The notes beneath the pieces are model-generated. The model had not been told where the DNA came from, did not search any database, and saw only the letters and a program-made list of their open reading frames with translations. 64,000 bases of DNA, taken from positions 1 through 64,000 of the forward strand of contig JAUIMM010002020.1 in assembly GCA_031769625.1 (NCBI GenBank), given 5' to 3'. The stretch is from Taudactylus pleione (taxonomy: Eukaryota > Chordata > Amphibia > Anura > Myobatrachidae). A program made the position numbers and the translations under genes. Positions 50,254 to 61,700 of this stretch are shown in pieces (position 1 is the stretch's first letter; the number at the start of each line of letters is the position of its first letter).

Positions 50254-53200
50254 GAACACCAAGACCAACAAATGTGATGTGAAATGGTTTTTCTCCCATG
50301 TTGCGTTTAAGAGAAAACAGCAAATGCACGTTTTAGGCCAAAATGCATTGAAAGCAATGGAAACAACAAAAGCGCATACTTTGTGTTATCTTCTCTTGTA
50401 GCAAACACAGGCAGCTCAAAATTTCACTGGATGTGTTGAAGACCAAGACCAACAAATGTGATGTGAAATGGTTTTTCTCCCATGTTGCATTTAAGAGAAA
50501 ACAGCAAATGCACGTTTTAGGCCAAAATGCTTTGAAAGCAATGGAAACAGCAAAAGTGCATACTTTGTGTTATCTCCACTTGTAGCAAACAGAGACAGCT
50601 CAAAATTTCACTGGATGTGTTGAAGACCAAGACCCACAAATGTGATGTGAAATGGTTTTTCTCCCATGTTGCGTTTAAGAGAAAACAGCAATTGCTCGTT
50701 TTAGGCCAAAATGCATTGAAAGCAATGGAACCAACAAAAGCGCATACTTTGTGTTATCTCCTCTTGTAGCAAACACAGACAGCTCAAAATTTCACTGGAT
50801 GTGTTGAAGACCAAGACCCACAAATGTGATGTGAAATGGTTTTTCTCCCATGTTGCGTTTAAGAGAAAACAGCAATTGCACGTTTTAGGCCAAAATGCAT
50901 TGAAAGCAATGGAAACAACAAAAGCGCATACTTTGTGTTATCTCCTCTTGTAGCAAACACAGGCAGCTCAAAATTTCACTGGATGTCTTGAAGACCAAGA
51001 CCAACAAATGTGATGTGAAATGGTTTTTCTCCCATGTTGCGTTTAAGAGAAAACAGCAAATGCACATTTTAGGCCAAAATGCATTGAAAGCAATGGAAAC
51101 AACAAAAGCGCATACGTTGTGTTATCTCCTCTTGTAGCAAACACAGACAGCTCAAAATTTCACTGGATGTGTTGAAGACCAAGACCCACAAATGTGATGT
51201 GAAATGTTTTTTCTCCCATGTTGCGTTTAAGAGAAAACAGCAAATGCACGTTTTAGGCCAAAATGCATTGAAAGCAATGGAAACAACAAAAGCGCATACT
51301 TTGTGTTATCTCCTCTTGTAGCAAACACAGGCAGCTCAAAATTTCACTGGATGTGTTGAAGACCAAGACCAACAAATGTGATGTGAAATGGTTTTTCTCC
51401 CATGTTGCATTTAAGAGAAAACAGCAAATGCACGTTTTAGGCCAAAATGCTTTGAAAGCAATGGAAACAGCAAAAGCGCATACTTTGTGTTATCTCCACT
51501 TGTAGCAAACACAGACAGCTCAAAATTTCACTGGATGTGTTGAAGACCAATACCCACAAACGTGATGTGAAATGGTTTTTCTCCCATGTTGCGTTTAAGA
51601 GAAAACAGCAATTGCTCGTTTTAGGCCAAAATGCATTGAAAGCAATGAAAACAACAAAAGCGCATACTTTGTGTTATCTCCTCTTGTAGCAAACACAGAC
51701 AGCTCAAAATTTCACTGGATGTGTTGAAGACCAAGACCCACAAATGTGATGTGAAATGGTTTTTCTCCCATGTTGCGTTTAAGAGAAAACAGCAAATGCA
51801 CGTTTTAGGCCAAAATGCATTGAAAGCAATGGAAACAAGAAAAGCGCATACTTTGTGTTATCTCCTCTTGTAGCAAACACAGACAGCTCAAAATTTCACT
51901 GGATGTGTTGAAGACCAAGACCCACAAATGTGATGTGAAATGGTTTTTCTCCCATGTTGCGTTTAAGAGAAAACAGCAATTGCACGTTTTAGGCCAAAAT
52001 GCATTGAAAGCAATGGAAACAACAAAAGCGCATACTTTGTTTTATCTCCTCTTGTAGCAGCTCAAAATTTCACTGGATGTGTTGAAGACCAAGACCCACA
52101 AATGTGATGTGAAATGGTTTTTCTCCCATGTTGCGTTTAAGAGAAAACAGCAAATGCACGTTTTAGGCCAAAATGCATTGAAAGCAATGGAAACAACAAA
52201 AGCGCATACTTTGTGTTATCTCCACTTGTAGCAAACACAGACAGCTCAAAATTTCACTGGATGTGTTGAAGACCAATACCCACAAATGTGATGTGAAATG
52301 GTTTTTCTCCCATGTTGCGTTTAAGAGAAAACAGCAATTGCTCGTTTTAGGCAAAAATGCATTGAAAGCAATGGAACCAACAAAAGCGCATACTTTGTGT
52401 TATCTCCTCTTGTAGCAAACACAGACAGCTCAAAATTTCACTGGATGTGTTGAAGACCAAGACCAACAAATGTGATGTGAAATGGTTTTTCTCCCATGTT
52501 GCTTTTAAGAGAAAACAGCAAATGCACGTTTTAGGCCAAAATGCATTGAAAGCAATGGAAACAACAAAAGCGCATACGTTGTGTTATCTCCTCTTGTAGC
52601 AAACACAGACAGCTCAAAATTTCACTGGATGTGTTGAAGACCAAGACCCACAAATGTGATGTGAAATGGTTTTTCTCCCATGTTGCGTTTAAGAGAAAAC
52701 AGCAAATGCACGTTTTAGGCCAAAATGCATTGAAAGCAATGGAAACAACAAAAGCGCATACTTTGTGTTATCTTCTCTTGTAGCAAACACAGGCAGCTCA
52801 AAATTTCACTGGATGTGTTGAAGACCAAGACCAACAAATGTGATGTGAAATGGTTTTTCTCCCATGTTGCATTTAAGAGAAAACAGCAAATGCACGTTTT
52901 AGGCCAAAATGCTTTGAAAGCAATGGAAACAGCAAAAGCGCATACTTTGTGTTATCTCCACTTGTAGCAAACACAGACAGCTCAAAATTTCACTGGATGT
53001 GTTGAAGACCAAGACCCACAAATGTGATGTGAAATGGTTTTTCTCCCATGTTGCGTTTAAGAGAAAACAGCAAATGCACGTTTTAGGCCAAAATGCATTG
53101 AAAGCAATGGAAACAACAAAAGCGCTTACTTTGTGTTATCTCCTCTTGTAGCAAACACAGACAGCTCAAAATTTCACTGGATGTGTTGAAGACCAATACC

Positions 53201-54109
53201 CACAAATGTGATGTGAAATGGTTTTTCTCCCATGTTGCGTTTAAGAGAAAACAGCAATTGCTCGTTTTAGGCCAAAATGCATTGAAAGCAATGGAAACAA
53301 GAAAAACGCATACTTTGTGTTATCTCCTCTTGTAGCAAACACAGACAGCTCAAAATTTCACTGGATGTGTAGAAGACCGAGACCAACAAATGTGATGTGA
53401 AATGGTTTTTCTCCCATGTTGCGTTTAAGAGAAAACAGCAAATGCACGTTTTAGGCCAAAATGCATTGAAAGCAATGAAAACAACAAAAGCGCATACTTT
53501 GTGTTATCTCCTCTTGTAGCAAACACAGACAGCTCAAAATTTCACTGGATGTGTTGAAGACCAAGACCCACAAATGTGATGTGAAATGGTTTTTCTCCCA
53601 TGTTGCGTTTAAGAGAAAACAGCAAATGCACGTTTTAGGCCAAAATGCATTGAAAGCAATGGAAACAACAAAAGCGCATACTTTGTGTTATCTCCTCTTG
53701 TAGCAAACACAGACAGCTCAAAATTTCACTGGATGTGTTGAAGACCAAGACCCACAAATGTGATGTGAAATGGTTTTTTCTCCCATGTTGCGTTTAAGAG
53801 AAAACAGCAATTGCTCGTTTTAGGCCAAAATGCATTGAAAGCAATGGAACCAACAAAAGCACATACTTTGTGTTATCTCCTCTTGTAGCAAAACACAGAC
53901 AGCTCAAAATTTCACTGGATGTGTTGAAGACCAAGACCCACAAATGTGATGTGAAATGTTTTTCCTCCCATGTTGCGTTTAAGAGAAAACAGCAATAGCA
54001 CGTTTTAGGCCAAAATGCATTGAAAGCAATGGAAACAACAAAAGCGCATACTTTGTGTTATCTCCTCTTGTAGCAAACACAGGCAGCTCAAAATTTCACT
54101 GGATGTGTT
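50254..54109. repeat. Higher-order repeat copy, right-arm type (21 monomers)
   Basis: The unit is delimited by gttgaacacc at 50254 and 54110. The spacing is 3856 bp = 21 x 184 - 8, explained by the 10-bp deletion at about 52057 and two 1-bp insertions near 53773 and 53890. Marker order matches the preceding unit apart from missing length variants. Confidence 0.8.
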
Positions 54110-55060
54110 GAACACCAAGACCAACAAATGTGATGTGAAATGGTTTTTCTCCCATGTTGCGTTTAAGAGAAAAACAGCAAATGCACGTTTTAGGCCAAAA
54201 TGCATTGAAAGCAATGGAAACAACAAAAAACGCATACTTTGTGTTATCTTCTCTTGTAGCAAACACAGGCAGCTCAAAATTTCACTGGATGTGTTGAAGA
54301 CCAAGGACCAACAAATGTGATGTGAAATGGTTTTTTCTCCCATGTTGCATTGAAGAGAAAACAGCAAATGCACGTTTTAGGCCAAAATGCTTTGAAAGCA
54401 ATGGAAACAGCAAAAGTGCATACTTTGTGTTATCTCCACTTGTAGCAAACAGAGACAGCTCAAAAATTTCACTGGATGTGTTGAAGACCAAGACCCACAA
54501 ATGTGATGTGAAATGGTTTTTTCTCCCATGTTGCGTTTAAGAGAAAACAGCAATTGCTCGTTTTAGGCCAAAATGCATTGAAAGCAATGGAACCAACAAA
54601 AGCGCATACTTTGTGTTATCTCCTCTTGTAGCAAACACAGACAGCTCAAAAATTTCACTGGATGTGTTGAAGACCAAGACCCACAAATGTGATGTGAAAT
54701 GGTTTTTCTCCCATGTTGCGTTTAAGAGAAAACAGCAATTGCACGTTTTAGGCCAAAATGCATTGAAAGCAATGGAAACAACAAAAGCGCATACTTTGTG
54801 TTATCTCCTCTTGTAGCAAACACAGGCAGCTCAAAATTTCACTGGATGTCCTTGAAGACCAAGACCAACAAATGTGATGTGAAATGGTTTTTCTCCCATG
54901 TTGCGTTTAAGAGAAAACAGCAAATGCACATTTTAGGCCAAAATGCATTGAAAGCAATGGAAACAACAAAAGCGCATACGTTGTGTTATCTCCTCTTGTA
55001 GCAAACACAGACAGCTCAAAATTTCACTGGATGTGTTTGAAGACCAAGATCCACAAATGT
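53768..55060. other. Cluster of 1-bp insertions, probable consensus errors
   Basis: Eleven single-base gains fall in about 1.3 kb, near 53773, 53890, 54170, 54226, 54304, 54331, 54465, 54517, 54650, 54848 and 55037. Most lengthen a homopolymer (for example five T to six T in ggtttttctccc, four A to five A in ctcaaaatttc). Several odd substitutions lie in the same stretch. Almost no such changes occur elsewhere in 57 kb of the same repeat. This is the pattern of an unpolished long-read segment, and reading frames here should not be trusted. Confidence 0.8.
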
Positions 55061-55415
55061 GATGTGAAATGTTTTTTCTCCCATGTTGCGTTTAAGAGAA
55101 AACAGCAAATGCACGTTTTAGGCCAAAATGCATTGAAAGCAATGGAAACAACAAAAGCGCATACTTTGTGTTATCTTCTCTTGTAGCAAACACAGGCAGC
55201 TCAAAATTTCACTGGATGTGTTGAAGACCAAGACCAACAAATGTGATGTGAAATGGTTTTTCTCCCATGTTGCATTTAAGAGAAAACAGCAAATGCACGT
55301 TTTAGGCCAAAATGCTTTGAAAGCAATGGAAACAGCAAAAGCGCATACTTTGTGTTATCTCCACTTGTAGCAAACACAGACAGCTCAAAATTTCACTGGA
55401 TGTGTTGAAGACCAA

Positions 55416-57060
55416 TACCCACAAATGTGATGTGAAATGGTTTTTCTCCCATGTTGCGTTTAAGAGAAAACAGCAATTGCTCGTTTTAGGCCAAAATGCA
55501 TTGAAAGCAATGAAAACAACAAAAGCGCATACTTTGTGTTATCTCCTCTTGTAGCAAACACAGACAGCTCAAAATTTCACTGGATGTGTTGAAGACCAAG
55601 ACCCACAAATGTGATGTGAAATGGTTTTTCTCCCATGTTGCGTTTAAGAGAAAACAGCAAATGCACGTTTTAGGCCAAAATGCATTGAAAGCAATGGAAA
55701 CAAGAAAAGCGCATACTTTGTGTTATCTCCTCTTGTAGCAAACACAGACAGCTCAAAATTTCACTGGATGTGTTGAAGACCAAGACCCACAAATGTGATG
55801 TGAAATGGTTTTTCTCCCATGTTGCGTTTAAGAGAAAACAGCAATTGCACGTTTTAGGCCAAAATGCATTGAAAGCAATGGAAACAACAAAAGTGCATAC
55901 TTTGTTTTATCTCCTCTTGTAGCAGCTCAAAATTTCACTGGATGTGTTGAAGACCAAGACCCACAAATGTGATGTGAAATGGTTTTTCTCCCATGTTGCG
56001 TTTAAGAGAAAACGCAAATGCACGTTTTAGGCCAAAATGCATTGAAAGCAATGGAAACAACAAAAGCGCATACTTTGTGTTATCTCCACTTGTAGCAAAC
56101 ACAGACAGCTCAAAATTTCACTGGATGTGTTGAAGACCAATACCCACAAATGTGATGTGAAATGGTTTTTCTCCCATGTTGCGTTTAAGAGAAAACAGCA
56201 ATTGCTCGTTTTAGGCAAAAATGCATTGAAAGCAATGGAACCAACAAAAGCGCATACTTTGTGTTATCTCCTCTTGTAGCAAACACAGACAGCTCAAAAT
56301 TTCACTGGATGTGTTGAAGACCAAGACCAACAAATGTGATGTGAAATGGTTTTTCTCCCATGTTGCGTTTAAGAGAAAACAGCAAATGCACGTTTTAGGC
56401 CAAAATGCATTGAAAGCAATGGAAACAACAAAAGCGCATACGTTGTGTTATCTCCTCTTGTAGCAAACACAGACAGCTCAAAATTTCACTGGATGTGTTG
56501 AAGACCAAGACCCACAAATGTGATGTGAAATGGTTTTTCTCCCATGTTGCGTTTAAGAGAAAACAGCAAATGCACGTTTTAGGCCAAAATGCATTGAAAG
56601 CAATGGAAACAACAAAAGCGCATACTTTGTGTTATCTTCTCTTGTAGCAAACACAGGCAGCTCAAAATTTCACTGGATGTGTTGAAGACCAAGACCAACA
56701 AATGTGATGTGAAATGGTTTTTCTCCCATGTTGCATTTAAGAGAAAACAGCAAATGCACGTTTTAGGCCAAAATGCATTGAAAGCAATGGAAACAACAAA
56801 AGCGCATACTTTGTGTTATCTCCTCTTGTAGCAAACACAGACAGCTCAAAATTTCACTGGATGTGTTGAAGACCAATACCCACAAATGTGATGTGAAATG
56901 GTTTTTCTCCCATGTTGCGTTTAAGAGAAAACAGCAATTGCTCGTTTTAGGCCAAAATGCATTGAAAGCAATGGAAACAAGAAAAGCGCATACTTTGTGT
57001 TATCTCCTCTTGTAGCAAACACAGACAGCTCAAAATTTCACTGGATGTGTAGAAGACCAA
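55416..57060. repeat. 1645-bp tandem duplication, first copy
   Basis: The segment of nine monomers (9 x 184 - 11) is repeated directly downstream at 57061-58705. Both copies carry the same length variants: the 10-bp deletion (55922 and 57567) and the 1-bp loss in aaaacgcaaatg (56013 and 57657). The copy ends in a recombinant monomer at about 57052-57066, where a gtgtagaag left half is joined to a caataccc right half. Confidence 0.8.
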
Positions 57061-58705
57061 TACCCACAAATGTGATGTGAAATGGTTTTTCTCCCATGTT
57101 GCGTTTAAGAGAAAACAGCAATTGCTCGTTTTAGGCCAAAATGCATTGAAAGCAATGAAAACAACAAAAGCGCATACTTTGTGTTATCTCCTCTTGTAGC
57201 AAACACAGACAGCTCAAAATTTCACTGGATGTGTTGAAGACCAAGACCCACAAATGTGATGTGAAATGGTTTTTCTCCCATGTTGCGTTTAAGAGAAAAC
57301 AGCAAATGCACGTTTTAGGCCAAAATGCATTGAAAGCAATGGAAACAAGAAAAGCGCATACTTTGTGTTATCTCCTCTTGTAGCAAACACAGACAGCTCA
57401 AAATTTCACTGGATGTGTTGAAGACCAAGACCCACAAATGTGATGTGAAATGGTTTTTCTCCCATGTTGCGTTTAAGAGAAAACAGCAATTGCACGTTTT
57501 AGGCCAAAATGCATTGAAAGCAATGGAAACAACAAAAGTGCATACTTTGTTTTATCTCCTCTTGTAGCAGCTCAAAATTTCACTGGATGTGTTGAAGACC
57601 AAGACCCACAAATGTGATGTGAAATGGTTTTTCTCCCATGTTGCGTTTAAGAGAAAACGCAAATGCACGTTTTAGGCCAAAATGCATTGAAAGCAATGGA
57701 AACAACAAAAGCGCATACTTTGTGTTATCTCCACTTGTAGCAAACACAGACAGCTCAAAATTTCACTGGATGTGTTGAAGACCAATACCCACAAATGTGA
57801 TGTGAAATGGTTTTTCTCCCATGTTGCGTTTAAGAGAAAACAGCAATTGCTCGTTTTAGGCAAAAATGCATTGAAAGCAATGGAACCAACAAAAGCGCAT
57901 ACTTTGTGTTATCTCCTCTTGTAGCAAACACAGACAGCTCAAAATTTCACTGGATGTGTTGAAGACCAAGACCAACAAATGTGATGTGAAATGGTTTTTC
58001 TCCCATGTTGCGTTTAAGAGAAAACAGCAAATGCACGTTTTAGGCCAAAATGCATTGAAAGCAATGGAAACAACAAAAGCGCATACGTTGTGTTATCTCC
58101 TCTTGTAGCAAACACAGACAGCTCAAAATTTCACTGGATGTGTTGAAGACCAAGACCCACAAATGTGATGTGAAATGGTTTTTCTCCCATGTTGCGTTTA
58201 AGAGAAAACAGCAAATGCACGTTTTAGGCCAAAATGCATTGAAAGCAATGGAAACAACAAAAGCGCATACTTTGTGTTATCTTCTCTTGTAGCAAACACA
58301 GGCAGCTCAAAATTTCACTGGATGTGTTGAAGACCAAGACCAACAAATGTGATGTGAAATGGTTTTTCTCCCATGTTGCATTTAAGAGAAAACAGCAAAT
58401 GCACGTTTTAGGCCAAAATGCATTGAAAGCAATGGAAACAACAAAAGCGCATACTTTGTGTTATCTCCTCTTGTAGCAAACACAGACAGCTCAAAATTTC
58501 ACTGGATGTGTTGAAGACCAATACCCACAAATGTGATGTGAAATGGTTTTTCTCCCATGTTGCGTTTAAGAGAAAACAGCAATTGCTCGTTTTAGGCCAA
58601 AATGCATTGAAAGCAATGGAAACAAGAAAAGCGCATACTTTGTGTTATCTCCTCTTGTAGCAAACACAGACAGCTCAAAATTTCACTGGATGTGTAGAAG
58701 ACCAA
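57061..58705. repeat. 1645-bp tandem duplication, second copy
   Basis: Second copy of the nine-monomer segment. At its end (about 58693-58710) the gtgtagaag half is followed by the usual ccaagaccaac half, which shows the unrearranged form of the monomer that is recombinant at 57060. Confidence 0.78.
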
Positions 58706-61700
58706 GACCAACAAATGTGATGTGAAATGGTTTTTCTCCCATGTTGCGTTTAAGAGAAAACAGCAAATGCACGTTTTAGGCCAAAATGCATTGAAAGCAA
58801 TGAAAACAACAAAAGCGCATACTTTGTGTTATCTCCTCTTGTAGCAAACACAGACAGCTCAAAATTTCACTGGATGTGTTGAAGACCAAGACCCACAAAT
58901 GTGATGTGAAATGGTTTTTCTCCCATGTTGCGTTTAAGAGAAAACAGCAAATGCACGTTTTAGGCCAAAATGCATTGAAAGCAATGGAAACAACAAAAGC
59001 GCATACTTTGTGTTATCTCCTCTTGTAGCAAACACAGACAGCTCAAAATTTCACTGGATGTGTTGAAGACCAAGACCCACAAATGTGATGTGAAATGGTT
59101 TTTCTCCCATGTTGCGTTTAAGAGAAAACAGCAATTGCTCGTTTTAGGCCAAAATGCATTGAAAGCAATGGAACCAACAAAAGCACATACTTTGTGTTAT
59201 CTCCTCTTGTAGCAAACACAGACAGCTCAAAATTTCACTGGATGTGTTGAAGACCAAGACCCACAAATGTGATGTGAAATGTTTTTTCTCCCATGTTGCG
59301 TTTAAGAGAAAACAGCAATAGCACGTTTTAGGCCAAAATGCATTGAAAGCAATGGAAACAACAAAAGCGCATACTTTGTGTTATCTCCTCTTGTAGCAAA
59401 CACAGGCAGCTCAAAATTTCACTGGATGTGTTGAACACCAAGACCAACAAATGTGATGTGAAATGGTTTTTCTCCCATGTTGCGTTTAAGAGAAAACAGC
59501 AAATGCACGTTTTAGGCCAAAATGCATTGAAAGCAATGGAAACAACAAAAGCGCATACTTTGTGTTATCTTCTCTTGTAGCAAACACAGGCAGCTCAAAA
59601 TTTCACTGGATGTGTTGAAGACCAAGACCAACAAATGTGATGTGAAATGGTTTTTCTCCCATGTTGCATTTAAGAGAAAACAGCAAATGCACGTTTTAGG
59701 CCAAAATGCTTTGAAAGCAATGGAAACAGCAAAAGCGCATACTTTGTGTTATCTCCACTTGTAGCAAACACAGACAGCTCAAAATTTCACTGGATGTGTT
59801 GAAGACCAAGACCCACAAATGTGATGTGAAATGGTTTTTCTCCCATGTTGCGTTTAAGAGAAAACAGCAAATGCACGTTTTAGGCCAAAATGCATTGAAA
59901 GCAATGGAAACCAACAAAAGCGCTTACTTTGTGTTATCTCCTCTTGTAGCAAACACAGACAGCTCAAAATTTCACTGGATGTGTTGAAGACCAATACCCA
60001 CAAATGTGATGTGAAATGGTTTTTCTCCCATGTTGCGTTTAAGAGAAAACAGCAATTGCTCGTTTTAGGCCAAAATGCATTGAAAGCAATGGAAACAAGA
60101 AAAGCGCATACTTTGTGTTATCTCCTCTTGTAGCAAACACAGACAGCTCAAAATTTCACTGGATGTGTAGAAGACCAAGACCAACAAATGTGATGTGAAA
60201 TGGTTTTTCTCCCATGTTGCGTTTAAGAGAAAACAGCAAATGCACGTTTTAGGCCAAAATGCATTGAAAGCAATGAAAACAACAAAAGCGCATACTTTGT
60301 GTTATCTCCTCTTGTAGCAAACACAGACAGCTCAAAATTTCACTGGATGTGTTGAAGACCAAGACCCACAAATGTGATGTGAAATGGTTTTTCTCCCATG
60401 TTGCGTTTAGGAGAAAACAGCAAATGCACGTTTTAGGCCAAAATGCATTGAAAGCAATGGAAACAACAAAAGCGCATACTTTGTGTTATCTCCTCTTGTA
60501 GCAAACACAGACAGCTCAAAATTTCACTGGATGTGTTGAAGACCAAGACCCACAAATGTGATGTGAAATGGTTTTTCTCCCATGTTGCGTTTAAGAGAAA
60601 ACAGCAATTGCTCGTTTTAGGCCAAAATGCATTGAAAGCAATGGAACCAACAAAAGCACATACTTTGTGTTATCTCCTCTTGTAGCAAACACAGACAGCT
60701 CAAAATTTCACTGGATGTGTTGAAGACCAAGACCCACAAATGTGATGTGAAATGTTTTTTCTCCCATGTTGCGTTTAAGAGAAAACAGCAATAGCACGTT
60801 TTAGGCCAAAATGCATTGAAAGCAATGGAAACAACAAAAGCGCATACTTTGTGTTATCTCCTCTTGTAGCAAACACAGGCAGCTCAAAATTTCACTGGAT
60901 GTGTTGAACACCAAGACCAACAAATGTGATGTGAAATGGTTTTTCTCCCATGTTGCGTTTAAGAGAAAACAGCAAATGCACGTTTTAGGCCAAAATGCAT
61001 TGAAAGCAATGGAAACAACAAAAGCGCATACTTTGTGTTATCTTCTCTTGTAGCAAACACAGGCAGCTCAAAATTTCACTGGATGTGTTGAAGACCAAGA
61101 CCAACAAATGTGATGTGAAATGGTTTTTCTCCCATGTTGCATTTAAGAGAAAACAGCAAATGCACGTTTTAGGCCAAAATGCTTTGAAAGCAATGGAAAC
61201 AGCAAAAGCGCATACTTTGTGTTATCTCCACTTGTAGCAAACAGAGACAGCTCAAAATTTCACTGGATGTGTTGAAGACCAAGACCCACAAATGTGATGT
61301 GAAATGGTTTTTCTCCCATGTTGCGTTTAAGAGAAAACAGCAATTGCTCGTTTTAGGCCAAAATGCATTGAAAGCAATGGAACCAACAAAAGCGCATACT
61401 TTGTGTTATCTCCTCTTGTAGCAAACACAGACAGCTCAAAATTTCACTGGATGTGTTGAAGACCAAGACCCACAAATGTGATGTGAAATGGTTTTTCTCC
61501 CATGTTGCGTTTAAGAGAAAACAGCAATTGCACGTTTTAGGCCAAAATGCATTGAAAGCAATGGAAACAACAAAAGCGCATACTTTGTGTTATCTCCTCT
61601 TGTAGCAAACACAGGCAGCTCAAAATTTCACTGGATGTGTTGAAGACCAAGACCAACAAATGTGATGTGAAATGGTTTTTCTCCCATGTTGCGTTTAAGA

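Noticed and set aside
54005..54540. Longer overlapping frames on both strands (up to 122 aa)
   Set aside because: They arise from the cluster of 1-bp insertions, which is probably sequence error.
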